Below, one piece after another: positions 35,200 through 47,301 of a stretch of 64,000 nucleotides of DNA. The DNA is taken from contig OW121743.1 of the NCBI GenBank assembly GCA_933228675.1, positions 80,398,363-80,462,362 of the forward strand, written 5' to 3'. Within the stretch, counting starts at the first letter, position 1, and every line of letters starts with the position of its first letter. Origin of the DNA: Stomorhina lunata (taxonomy: Eukaryota > Arthropoda > Insecta > Diptera > Rhiniidae). Position numbers and translations under genes: made by a program. The notes beneath the pieces were generated by a model, which had not been told where the DNA came from, ran no database searches, and saw nothing but the letters and a program-made list of their open reading frames with translations.

Positions 35200-35511
35200 A
35201 GGTGCCAAATTGCCTCATCTGATATCGATTGAAAACTCAGATTTTTAAGCAAAAATTGTATAACATATCTTAGGGATTTTCAAAATAATTTATTTTGCAA
35301 TAAGTTTTATAAATTTGTTATCTTGACATATCCGTTTGTTTGTCAAAAACATTAATTTAAATAAAATTATTTTTTTATCAGGCAGCATTTGACAATTAAG
35401 TTAGAACGTAGCGAACATTATATGTTATATATTTTTTAAGTTATCCTAAAAATATGCAACATAAATGTTTCAAATATCGAATCGATCGATATCGAATGGT
35501 TTTGCCCAGGT
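35200..35511 (+). mobile_element. MITE-like element, copy 3
   Basis: Left TIR GTGCCAAATTGCCTCATCTG then ATATCGATTGAAAACTCAG; right TIR ATCGATCGATATCGAATGG then TTTTGCCCAGG. Interior blocks shared with copies 2 and 4: AACATATCTTAGGGATTTTC, AAAATAATTTATTTTGCA and CGTTTGTTTGTCAAAA. More diverged in the middle than copies 2 and 4. Confidence 0.7.
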
Positions 35512-36111
35512 CCTAGTTTTATGATAAATTGTTGAAAATCGGATTACAAAATTTGTTATTGAGACCATCTCTGTTCAAATAGAACAAAATCTGAGCGTTA
35601 TTTTTGATACCTCCTAAAAGACCTATTTCCCTAATCAAGATTTCGTCCTACATTCACCTACAATTAATACTTTCTACTTTTTTAAATATTGTCGATCCTT
35701 TTAACTAATACTTTAATCTACTCACACTAAAATAGCTTAAACCTCCCAACCAATTGACCTCTTTAAGCAGTTCTTTAATAAATTGTTAGTTTTCTTCTAC
35801 TATATACTTATTTAAGTTGCTACTGCTGTCAGTCTGTCATCTAAATAATACGTTTAAGTCACCTTTTATTAAAATATATGTATTTATAAAAACAACTACA
35901 TTTAACACGTTCACAAACACGTGACAGACTTAAGCAAAAGTAAATATTTCCTTTCATACCCAGCAGTTCTATGCGTCTTGGAGGGAAGTTCACTTTAAAG
36001 GGTGTGTATGAGTGTAGTCGGAAATTTCCCTTTATCTCCGATTGTCACGCCATACATAGCAGAATTTTGATGAAAATCTGGCCAAAATTTTTTTAACTAA
36101 ATTTTTTAAAA
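35512..36111. other. Single-copy DNA, no feature supported
   Basis: No repeat, dyad or coding signal recognised. Confidence 0.4.
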
Positions 36112-36400
36112 AGTGAAGGAATATGAAAACTGAAAAATGTTTGAGTTTTGTTCCGTCGATAGTCCAAACTTTTACTCAAGGTTTACAAACATAATTCTTA
36201 ATGATTGCGTTTGTAAATTAGGTAATAATGTTTTTGATCTGTCTAAAAGTAGGGATACTCCTCCTGAAGAGATGATCCAACCATCGAAATGCGTAGAGGA
36301 ATTGGTTTCTCCGCAAATGTTTTTTGGCTTTTATCAATAAATTGTCTTTTACATTAATAAATGTAATAGATAGGGATCAAGTGCGAATACATTTTTTTTT
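36112..36400 (+). repeat. Dispersed repeat D, copy 2
   Basis: Matches 14786-15060. In this copy a 67-codon frame (36137-36340) stays open; in copy 1 the same frame is broken by a stop after 16 codons and by shifts. The translation (with ..NDCVCKLGNNV.. and ..EELVSPQ..) matches no family I know. It could be a decayed transposon coding segment or a chance frame in a mobile repeat. Confidence 0.6.
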
Positions 36401-37792
36401 ATTTTTAAAAAATTACGGATTTTGGGGGCCGTTTTTTCCCTTATGCCCGTTCGTCTGTCCTTCCATGTCTTTCCATTGGGATCAAAGTACATGCCGTAGT
36501 TTTCAACAGATGTTGATGAAATTAGGTTCATGTTCATTTTTGATACCAAAGACAAAGTTGATTTTGGTCAATATAGGTCTACTATTACCTTCAATACAAA
36601 TATACACAACTGAAATCTCAGTTAAAAAGAGAAATAGTGACAAAATGTTACACAGCTAAGTTTTACATCAACTACTGCAGCAAATTTTGTAACGATCGGT
36701 CAACATTAGGTCATAGCACCTATATAACCCTGCGGGGTTATGAGTACGCAAGGGTTAATTTGAATAAAAATGTAGTTGAAGGCGCCTTTGAACCAATTTT
36801 TAAATTTTCGTTTAAATATAATATAAAATTTCTAGTACCTTTTTTGAAAAAAATAAATATTATAAAAATTTTACTTTTGACCCTGGTAATAAAAGGGTTA
36901 ATCACATCCGATTTCAACCAAATTTCTTACATATATTTCTACCCATTGAGGCAATAATAACTTCAGTTCTGCTTATAAAAAATGCTAACTTACAACAATT
37001 CAGTGCTTTTTTTATAACTTTGTTAAAAAATTGGTTTTTTGTCGAATGCGGCTTAGTTGTTAGAGATATCGATCTATTTTTTTCTTTGTGGTAATTTATA
37101 GGGTGTTCTCAATTACATTCTGGAAGTTTTTTTTTACTTTTTTAGAATTCGTTTAACACACTATTGAAAAAAATAACAAAAAGGGGTTTACGAAAAGATA
37201 CAAACAAAAATATTTTTTCGTCCTATGCAAAAGTTGCTTAACGTTAGCCGATTGTACCAAAAATGTGTATTTAAATGTCTTAGGGTCTCAAAAATGTAAA
37301 AAAGTGAAACTTATTAAATTTTTAAAAAATAATATTTTTTTAATTGCATATGCTCAAGAGAGTCTTCAAGAACATCAAATATTTTGTGAAACAACTCAAA
37401 ATTAGGAAAGCTTTCAACCGATATTAAGGTTTTATATCTCATTGGAAAGCTGATTTAGTTCTCTCTCTCATGCCGTTAAAATTTTGTTGAAAATATATTC
37501 TAAGAAAAAAAATCTGAAGAAACCCCTCATTTTTTAGATATAACTGGCATGTCCAAACTTTGGCATCAAGTCGACACGCTTTCCCGATATCTGATCTGAA
37601 TAAAACTTTATACATGGATTATTGGGGTTAAATGTAAAAAATTTATAATCTACATCTAGGCTCATTTTGTTCTCATCGGTCATTACATGCCATCTTTGAA
37701 TTGAAAGTTTATATGATAGATAAATTATTATAAATTATTATTATAAATTATTATTATTATAAATTATTGATTTTAAATAGAACAAAAGTGAA
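36401..37792. other. Probable decayed transposon sequence and AT-rich DNA
   Basis: At 36440-36720 there is a CCGTTCGTCTGTCCTTCCAT tract followed by a GATGAAATTAGGTTCATG block and an AACGATCGGTCAACATTAGG block. This resembles the layout of the (GTCY)-bearing elements elsewhere but is too diverged to align by eye. At 37721-37768 there is a short (AAATTATT)n run. Small frames at 36324-36957 are not supported as genes. Confidence 0.35.
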
Positions 37793-38602
37793 TAAAACAA
37801 GTAAGAAAGTGCTATAGTCGGTCAAGCCCGACCATACGATACCCTTCACCACTAAGGTTAAAGGTTTTCTTTTTCCTGTATAAAGACAAATATTTGCTAA
37901 ATTTTGCTACCATACAAACATTTTCTTAAAACTTATATATTTAAGCTGTTTCCGTCATTTGGATTTATATGAGAGTTAGGGTCAAATATGGACCGATGAT
38001 CTCGAAATTTGGCGAATTAATTACAGTTAATTCAAAAATTATATTGGCAAAACATAAACTTAAAATTTTCATTAGCTTTAGATTTTCGAGCATTTAAGCG
38101 ATTTTTGTTTCATTTAGTGCTTTTTGACGGATAAGTTTGTATGGGAGCTATATTCAAATGTTGATCGATTTCAACGAAATTTGGTTCAGTGATTTAAGTT
38201 TACATAAGCAGTATGTATTTGTTTTAAATTTCAACAAAGAATATTGATATTATTGTAAAATATATTAATTCCGGGAAGTGAGGCCCATTGGAAGTACCAT
38301 AAATAATGGTCCAATTTTGACGAATTTCAATAGCCATGGTCCCACTATCAAAAAAATTATCTGTGCCAAATTTCAAAAAATTATCTTTAGAATTGCGACC
38401 TGTACTTTGATTACATGGTTTACATGGGGGGTCCAGCCAGCCGTCCAGCCAGACGGATGGACATCACTAAATCGTCTCAGAAAGTGATTCTAAGTCTATT
38501 GGTATACAAAAAGGTGCGTCTAAAACAAATACTTCTATGCGCTACATACATCAGCACATACTTATAATACCCTTTCCATCTATGGAGGTGAAGTGATCGT
38601 AC
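37793..38602 (-). mobile_element. Helentron/mini-me-like element, copy C (most complete of the short type)
   Basis: Reverse orientation: the 3' terminus AAACAAGTAAGAAAGTGCT is at the left, then the hairpin GTCGGTCAAGC-CCGAC and GATACCCTTCACC. The (GTCY)-type tract GTCCAGCCAGCCGTCCAGCC is near 38430. The right (5') end retains ATACCCTTTCC-ATCTATGG-AGGTGAAG, the 5' hairpin arm. About 810 bp long with no coding capacity. Copies A and B are the same subtype; the 2.9-5.6 kb copy differs in its 3' hairpin. Confidence 0.75.
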
Positions 38603-38721
38603 ACAAGCTTCCTAATACTAACATTTATACATATCACAAATTTCGTTCGGAATTAAAACTGTCCACTAGCTAAATTCCGTTCGGAATGGTTGTAGGTTCT
38701 CTAGATTCCGAAAATTTTTGA

Positions 38722-38973
38722 GTTACCGAAACATTATGTATCAGCATCAACAACGAAATTCGACTCCACTTTAATCATGAGCTGTATGAGTTATTCGCTG
38801 ACATTGACATAGTAAAATGCATTAAACAGAAGCGATTGCGTTGGCTAGAACATCCCGAGGGAACTAGTACAAGAGCCGGACGTCCTCTTCAATGGAAAGA
38901 CCAGGTAGAAGAAAATGTAAATTGGAGAACAAGATCGAAGCGCATGGAATTCCAAAACTTACTCAGCTTTTGA
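38722..38973 (+). pseudogene. Non-LTR retrotransposon fragment: C-terminal tail of reverse transcriptase
   Basis: An open stretch of 83 codons, without a methionine start, ends at TGA 38971-38973. The translation contains ELYELFADIDIVKCIKQ, KRLRWLEH and GRPLQWKDQVEENV in that order. The pattern R-LRWLGH, a short spacer, then GRP..RW.DQVE.D is characteristic of the C-terminal region after the RT domain in several LINE clades (RTE/CR1/Jockey-like). The spacer is shorter than usual and the Gly of LRWLGH is Glu, so it is decayed and partial. The catalytic RT domain is absent. It lies 120 bp right of Helentron-like copy C. Identification rests on motif order only; the clade is uncertain. Confidence 0.6.
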
Positions 38974-40344
38974 CCTAAATAGGTTATAATATAGGCCATT
39001 TGGATAGGCAAGTAAGTCGAGTTGCAAACTTGGTTTTCAGAATTTCTTAAAATTAACTGTTACCTTTTTGGCCAGGTTATCGGTATAAATACTTTATAGT
39101 GCGTTAGCTGCGTATGACAGAACCTTTACACTATACGTGGCTATCGTAAGGTTTCATAGTATGACCAATATAAAGATATTGCTCTATATACATTTTGTTT
39201 GCCAAAGGTGAAATTAAAGTGGATAAAGAACAATGAAAAACATATAGATGCACAAACAAACAAACAAACAAACAAACAAACAAACATGTCATGAGCACGT
39301 ATGTGTACCTTAGCTTTCTCTCATTAGATAAGTTGTTTCCAAATTAGAGTAGGGACTTTTCAAAACGACCGTACAGCAAATCAGTGTATGGAAGTGCAAC
39401 ATCTTTATACTGTAGTCTTTGCTATGGGAGATAGAATCTCGTATTCTCTTTTTAACAAATTTATTCAAGTCAGCTGATGCCAAGTTTTCCCTAATGATCG
39501 TATCTAGAAAAGCTTCATGGTATTCTCTTGATTGCGAGTGAATCTTCTATCAGTCCCATCAAGTCGTTTAAAGCAGTCTGAGATTATTTTAATTTTTCAT
39601 TCGACAGTAGTTTCTAGTAAATAACTTTCTTATGACTATTATACATATACTATACATTTTACCAGTTTTGAAGACAACATTGCCCTTGGAACTGCCGGAT
39701 ATATTTCCAAATACATATTTATATATATACGAAAAAGTACGTATACTTCAAAGAAACAGATAACTTCCTGACATTTTTCACACTTTCTTTTGTCATACAC
39801 GTAACAATAAAACCTACTTAGAAGCAACAATAACTAAGGCAGCTCATGAGGAACTAATATATATACTTTGCTGGCTAAACTGAAATATTAAGGGGATTCA
39901 TATATAGGGCCATTATTAAGATTTTTATATCAAAAACCATATCATATAAATCATTTATGATTTTATCACATTGTTTTTCCATTCTTAAGTTTATAAGATA
40001 TTGTTTTCATTTTCATAACCTTCCCAATACCTTTAAACCCCTCCACATATACAGCCACTACCTATAAGATAAAAAGGAAGGAAAATCAAAAGACAATAAC
40101 CAGTGAAGCAAGACTACTACTAGTACGTGATCAGTGTCAACAATATTTTCATCGTTTGAACATTAGTATTTGTTTGTATGTATGTGATTTTCAAAAAAGA
40201 ATAACTAAAATTGAAAAACAAAAAAAATCATCTAAAATCAAATATTGTATTATAAATACTTAAAGTAGAGGTTAGTGACCCGGAAGAATAAAAACATAAA
40301 AGGATTATTTTAAAGAATTTCTTACACTAAAAACGAAAATTTAT
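38974..40344. other. Single-copy DNA with a (CAAA)n microsatellite
   Basis: A pure (CAAA)n run is at 39252-39286. The rest contains no repeat or supported frame; the minus frame at 39639-39830 has no recognisable domain. Confidence 0.5.
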
Positions 40345-40663
40345 ACAGCATAATCGCAGCATTCGATTTCGATCGAAAATTAAGACTTCTTAGCAAATGT
40401 TTTGTAACATACCTTAGGGCTTTTCAAAATAATTTATTTTAAATAAAGTTTAATACAATTTGGTATTTAAACATATCTATTTGTTTGTCAAAACATTTGG
40501 TTTAAATGAAATTATTTTACTATCAGGGAACTTTTGACAAACAAGTTACAATGTAGTGAACCTTAAATGTTATATATTAATTAGATTATCCTCAAAGTAT
40601 GCTACACAAATGTTTCTGAAATATCTTGTCATTTCGATCGATATAGAATGTGGTGATTTGGTC
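40345..40663 (+). mobile_element. MITE-like element, copy 4
   Basis: Left ATTCGATTTCGATCGAAAA (40361) pairs with right TTTCGATCGATATAGAAT (ending 40649). The outer part GTGATTTGGTCCCAG corresponds to the outer TIR of copies 1 and 3. The interior is closest to copy 2 (TTTACTATCAGGGAACTTTT, TTACAATGTAGTGAACCTTA). Confidence 0.75.
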
Positions 40664-41584
40664 CCAGTACTAGAGACTGGAAATTGAAAAGTTAAGAAGC
40701 TAATCTATTTAGAGTTAGATATATTTTTCGTTACATCACATACTTCACTCGGCTGGATTTTTTAAAACTCTTATACGTGTTTTCATATACATTTAGTCTC
40801 TCAATTAGAATTTTAAAATTTCAGCTGAAAGACCAAACCTCTATAAAAATCAATTGTCTAAAGAAGCTTGTAGTGATAGTCTTGTATGAAAAACTTTTGT
40901 TACCAAAATCTAAATTTGAATACATTACTTTTCACCACCACTACCCCAACGTGCACTGTAACAATCATCAGTGTCATGTCACGGAAATAGATAGTGTTGA
41001 TAATATATTCGAGTGAGTGTTAATAAATAAACACTTTAAAATGAGAGGATAATTGAGTAAAAAATTCTAGGTAGATGCATACACATATAAAAATGTATAT
41101 TGAAACATGTCAACTCCTAAAACTATGCATCACTTTCCAGAGTGTAATCAAATTTCAAAGTGTTTTGCAATAGCTTTTTTTTACTTTAATAAAATGCATT
41201 TTTTTGTGCTATACTCAAGTTTCTACTTTACAAATATTTAAGCACTGCAAAAGTTACTGGAGTAAAATTGAATTTTTTTTTATTAAAATACTAATGTCAC
41301 AAACAAGGATGCACAAAATATATAAAGTCAAATAATGAAAAACTGTAAGAGAAGTATCCAAAGCAACTGAGATAAGGATAAGGAAAATCATTTAAGTATT
41401 TTCTGCTCTATTTGCTAAAGAACTAGAAGTAAATACGCAAAGCAAATAAATAGATATTCACAAAAAATTTAAATTACAAATCTTTTAATAAAAGCAAATA
41501 ATTTTTATCATTTATATTTAGTTTTATTTAAATAATAAAAAAAAATTGAAATAACTAGGATAAAACTTTTAGTCAAATGAAGTA
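40664..41584. other. AT-rich DNA, no feature supported
   Basis: The 79-codon plus frame at 40777-41016 has no recognised domain, no repeat partner and no convincing codon signal. Confidence 0.4.
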
Positions 41585-43855
41585 AATTTTAAGAATATTT
41601 TTTGTAAATTTCCCATAAAAAAAAGAAAAAATTTTCTATAAAGATGAGAAATTTTCGAAAAAGTTTCTATAAAAAAATAAATTTTTAAAATTTTTCTATA
41701 AAAACAAGAAATTTTCATAAAAATTTCTATAAAAATAAGAAATTTTTGAAAAATTTCCCATCAAAATTAGACATTTTTGAAAAATTTCCTATAAAAATAA
41801 GAAATTTTTGAAGAATTAACTATAAAAATACAAACATTTTTAAAAAATTCCTATAAAAATATAACATTTTTTAAAAATTTGCTATAAAAATTAAACATTT
41901 TAAAAAAATTTCCTATAAAAATAAGAAACTTTTGAAAATTTTTCTATAAAAATAAGAAATTTTTGAAAAATTTCTATAAAATCAAAATAATTTTGAAAAA
42001 CTTTCTATAAAAAAAAAATTAAAATAAAAAACTTTCGACAAATTTTCTATAAAAATAAAAAGTTTTTGAAATTTCCAACAAAAATAAGAAATTTTCGAAA
42101 AAGTTTCTATAAAAAAAAAAATTGAAAAATTTTCTATAAAAAACTAAATTTTTAAAACTTTTCTACAACAAAAAAAAGTTTTGAAAAATTTCCTAAAAAA
42201 TAAGAAATTTCTCAAAAAATTCCTCTAAAAATTTTTAAATTTTTTAAAAATTTCTAAAAACAAGAAATTTTTGAAGAATTTTCTATAAAAATAAGAAATT
42301 TTTGAAAAATTTCGTATAAAATAAGAAATTTTTTAAAAAATTTCAATAAAAATAAGAAATTTTTGAAAAATTTCCTATAAAAATAAGAAATTTTTGAAAA
42401 ATCTCCTATAAAAATAAGAAATTTTTGAAAAATTTTCGAAAAAACAAGAAATTTTTGAAGAATTTTCTATAAAAATAAGAATTTTTGTAAAATAAAAATA
42501 TGAAAATTTTAAAAAATTTCCTACAAAAATTGGAGATTTTTGAAAAATTCCAATAAAAATATAAATAAAAAAATATAAAACTTTCTATAAAAATAAGAAA
42601 TTTTTAAAAAATTTCCTATAAAATAAAAGAAATTTTTGAAAAGTTTTTTTTTTAAAAATAAGAAATTTTTGAAAAATTTCGTATAAAAATAGGAAATTTT
42701 TAAAATTTACTATAAAAATAAGAAATTTTTGAAAAATTTCCTATAAAAATAGGAAAATTTTGAAAAAAAATCCTAATAAAAGTAAATTTTTGAAGAATTT
42801 TCTATAAAATAGAAAATTTTTGAAAAATTTAGGAAATTTTTGAAAAATTTACTATAAAAATAGGAAATTTTTCAAAAATTTCTTATACAAATAAAAAATT
42901 TTTGAAAATTTTTCTATAAAAATAGGAAATTAAAAAAAAAATCTTATAAAGATAAGACATTTTTCAAAAAAGAATTAAAATTTTCCTATTAAAATATTCC
43001 TATTAAAATATAAAACTTTTGAAAAATTTCCCATAAAACTATACAACTTTTTAAAAATTTCCTATAAAAATAGAAAATTTTTGAAAAATTTAGGAAATTT
43101 TTGAAAAATTTCGGAAATTTTTGAAAAATTTACTATAAAAATAGGAAATTTCTCAAAAATTTCTTATACAAATAGAAAATTTTTGAAAATTTTTCTATCA
43201 AAATAGGAAATTAAAAAAAAAATCTTATAAAGATAAGACATTTTTCAAAAAAAAAAATTAAAATTTTCCTATTAAAATATTGCTATTAAAATATAAAACT
43301 TTTGAAAAATTTCCCATAAAACTATAAAACTTTTTAAAAATTTCCTATAAAAATATAAAATTATTGAAAAACTTTCTATAAAAATATAAAATTTTTAAAA
43401 AATTTCCTATAAAAGAAGGGAAATTTTTAAAAACTCCTATAAAACTAAGAAATTTTTAAAAAATGTTCTATAAAATAAGAAATTAAAAAAAATCATATTA
43501 AAATAAGAAAAATTTCCTATAAAAATAGGAAATTTTTGAAGAATTGCCTGTAAAAATATGAAAATTTTGAAAATTTTCCTATAAAAAAATTAAATTTTTG
43601 CAAAATTTTCTATAAAAATATGAAATTTAAAAAAAATTTCCTATAAAAATATGAAAAATTTCTTATAAAAATATGAAATTTTTGAAAAACTGTCTATAAA
43701 AATTTTGGAAAAATTTCCTTAAAAAAAAAGAAATTTTGTGGAAAATTTCCTATAAAAATAGGAAATTTTTGAAAAATATCCTATAAAAATAAGAAATTTT
43801 TGAAAAATTTTCTATAAAAAAAAAATTTTTTTTTAAATTTTCTATAAACATTGTG
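41585..43855 (+). repeat. 31-bp AT minisatellite, ATAAG subtype, decayed
   Basis: Same orientation and subtype as 17286-19256 (CCTATAAAAATAAG, AAATTTTTGAAAAATTT) but heavily diverged throughout, with frequent length variation. Contains a 281-bp secondary duplication (next entry). Confidence 0.93.
42832..43371. repeat. 281-bp secondary duplication inside the array
   Basis: Irregular landmarks recur 281 bp apart: ACTATAAAAATAGGAAATT at 42851 and 43132, and AATCTTATAAAGATAAGACA followed by TTTTTCAAAAAA in both. Because these landmarks are not part of the normal unit, they mark a block duplication and not ordinary array periodicity. Confidence 0.8.
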
Positions 43856-44999
43856 AATACCTTTTGATGTCCCTATGTGGGTAAAAACTCAAATATCAAT
43901 ATCAAATCTCCACATCCTTTTTACAAAATCCCGTAGCCAATATATGTTCTCATGTTAATTTCCGAAAGTGTTAGAAAACGGATACAATTGTGACATTTAA
44001 TATTCCGAAAATTCCTGTAACAACAAAAATTAATTTCGATTTGTTTGCACGTAAAATTGACTACAGTTGCCGCAAATTGCAATACAAATTATTATAGACT
44101 CTTTGGGAACCCCCTGAAAATGAAGATTGAATTTTTTTAAGAAACCATCTCGAAAAGTTTTTGCGTAAGTACATTCTCTATACCAGAGTGGTCCTGGAGC
44201 GTTTTTAATACAGATAACAGGGAAATGTTTCATATATAAAATTGCCCAAAGATAATTTATTGAATTCTTGTGCTTGTTTTTTGGGAAAGGAATTTGAAAA
44301 CTTCAAGACATTTTTGGGGAGGCTCATTGACAAAATCATTCGAGACGGCACCTTGCGACCGTTAAAGCTTAATTTTCAGTAGGTGACAAAAGTAAATCTT
44401 TTCATTGAATTCATAGCTGGTCTTCTATATGCAGTATTTAATAGTTTCTGTTCATTAAATATTTTTACTATTTTTTCAACACATTTTCCCTTAATACATT
44501 TTGAAAAAAAAAAATAAATAAGTTTAATCTGAAAAATCATATTAAGTTTTTGACAGTATTTGCTATTAATTTTAATGGCCTGTCAGCAGCTGTTTTACTA
44601 CTAGACACATTTGTTTTTACTGCTGATGTTACTAAAGTAAAACAGTGGGACATAAAAGCTACACCACAGAACAGAATATTGAATTAAATTCTTTCAAAGT
44701 TGTCATAATTTTGCTTTAAATATTAAATCCACTGTCATTTGTTGTTAAAGTAGTAACAAACAGAAAATTTATTAAATAAATCTTTTTGTTATTTTTTTTA
44801 AGCAGCAATTACTAACCGGAAGGCCAGTCATAAAAAACCAAAATTCAATATGTATTGATTAAAAAGGATTTATTTGACAGTTTAAAAGCAAAACAACATT
44901 TTTTTGCTACAATAATAATTAAGTGAAATCAAAGGAATTAAAATATTTAATTAAGTTAATATCCTTTAGAAATGGATAGCTACAGTCAACTAAAAATGT
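43856..44999. other. Single-copy DNA, no feature supported
   Basis: About 1.1 kb with somewhat more balanced composition near 43900-44400. A 67-codon minus frame (44030-44233) shows no domain I recognise. No repeats. Confidence 0.4.
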
Positions 45000-47301
45000 G
45001 CAATTTCTGAAAAATTTTCTACAAAAATAAAAATAAGAAATTTTTGCAAAATTTCCAACAAAAATTATAAATTTTTAACAAACTTACTAAAAAATAAGAA
45101 ATTTTTGAAAAATTTCCTATAAAAATAAAAAGTTTTTGCTAAAATCTCTAAAATTAGGAAATTTTTGAAAAATTTCCTATTAAAATTTCTATTTTCTATG
45201 AATATTTCTATTCAAAAACTTTCTATGAAAATAAAAAAATTTTAAAAAATATTTTAATAAAAATAAAAAATTTCTGAAAAACTTTATATTAAAATAAGAA
45301 ATATTTTTAAAAATTCCTACAAAAAAAAAAAGATATCTTTGAAAAATTTTCATTAAAAATAATATATATTAAAAAAAATTTCCGATAAAAATAAAAATTT
45401 TTAAAAAAGTTCCTAAAAAAATAGGATTTTTTTTGAAAATTTTCCAAAAATAAGGAATTTTTTAAAAATTTCCCATAAAAACCAAAAACTTTTGAAAAAA
45501 TTTTGAATTATTGAAAAATATAAGAAATTTTTGAAAGATTTCATATAAAAATAAATTTTTTTTTTTGAAAATTTTCAATAAAAATAAGGAATTTTTGATT
45601 TTTTTTTTTTTTTTTTAATTAAAGAAACTTTTGCAATTTTGTTATAAAAATAAAAAAATTTTTGAAATTTTTTTTTATAAAAATAAGAAATTTTTGAAAA
45701 ATTTCATATAAAAATGAGATTTTTTTCTAATTTTTTATAATGAAAACAAGAAATTATATATAAACATAGGAAATTTTTGAAAAATTAGTTATAAAAATAG
45801 GAAATTACCTATAAAAAAAGCAAATTTTTGAAAAAATTCCTATAAAAATAGGAAATTTTTAAAAATTTTCTATAAAAATAAGAAATTTTTGAAAAATTTT
45901 CTACGAAAATAAGAATAAATAAGAAATTTAAAAAAAAATCTATAAAAATAAAAAATTTGTGAAAAATTTCTTATCAAAATAAGAAATTTTTGAAAAAATT
46001 TCCCATAAAATAAGAAATTTTACAAAAAATTCCTACAAAACTAAGAAATTTTTTAAAAATTTCCTATAAAAATGAGAAATTTTTGACAAGTTTCCTATAA
46101 AAAAAAATTAACTTTTAAAAACTTTCTATAAAAATGAGAAATTTTTAAAAAATTTTCTATAAAAATAACAAATTTTTAACAAATTTCCAATAAAAAAATT
46201 TTTTGAAAAATTTTCTATAAAAATAAGAAATTTTAAAAATTCCTTCAAAAAATAATAAATTTTTAAATTTCCTATAAAAATAGAAAATTTAAAAATTTCC
46301 TTAAAAAAATTTTTTTTAAAAATTTCCTATTAAAAAAAAATTTATTTACAAATTTTAAAATAACTTCCTATAAAATTAAAAAAATTTTAAAAAATTTTAT
46401 AAAAAGAATTTTGAAAAATTTTCTATTGAATAAGAAATTTTTAAAAAATTTCCTATGAAACTTAGAAATTTTAATAAAATTTTCTATAAAAATAATAATT
46501 TTTTTAAAAATTTCCTATTAAAACAGGAAATTTTTAAAATTTTTTTATAAAAATAAGAAATTTTTGAAAAATTTCCTATAAAATAAGAAATTTTTAAAAA
46601 ATTTCTATTAAAAATAAGAAATTTTTAAAAAATGTTCTTCAAAAATAAGAAGTTTTTGAAAAATTTCCTATAAAAATAAGAAATTTTTGAAAAATTTCCT
46701 ATAAAAATAAGAAATTTTTGAAAAATTTCCTATAAAAATAAGAAATTTTTGAAAAATTTCCTATAAAAATAAGAAATTTTTGAAAAATTTTCCTATAAAA
46801 ATAAGAAATTTTTGAAAAATTTCCGATAAAAATAAGAAATTTTTGAAAAAATTCCTATAAAAATAAGAAATTTTTGAAAAATTTCCTATAAAAATAAGAA
46901 ATTTTTGAAAAATTTCCTATAAAAATAAGAAATTTTTGAAAAATTTCCTATAAAAGTAAGAAATTTTTGAAAAATTTCCTATAAAAATAAGAAATTTTTG
47001 AAAAATTTCCTATAAAAATAAGAAATTTTTGAAAAATTTCCTATAAAAATAAGAAATTTTTGAAAAATTTCCTATAAAAATAAAAAATTTTTGAAAAATT
47101 TCATATAAAAAAAAAGAAATTTTTGAAAAAATAAAAATAAGAAATTTTTGAAAAATTTCCTATAAAAATAAGAAATTTTTGAAAAATTTCCTTTAAAAAA
47201 AATTTTAAAACTTTCCCATAAAAAAAATAAATTTTATAAAAAAATTTTAAAAAATTTTCTATAAAAATAAGAAAATTTTGAAAAAATTTCTACAAAATAA
47301 G
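45000..47301 (+). repeat. 31-bp AT minisatellite, ATAAG subtype, with homogeneous core
   Basis: Decayed from 45000 to about 46600, then nearly identical units from about 46640 to 47090 at an exact 31-bp period (46681 to 46712), then decayed again. Confidence 0.95.
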
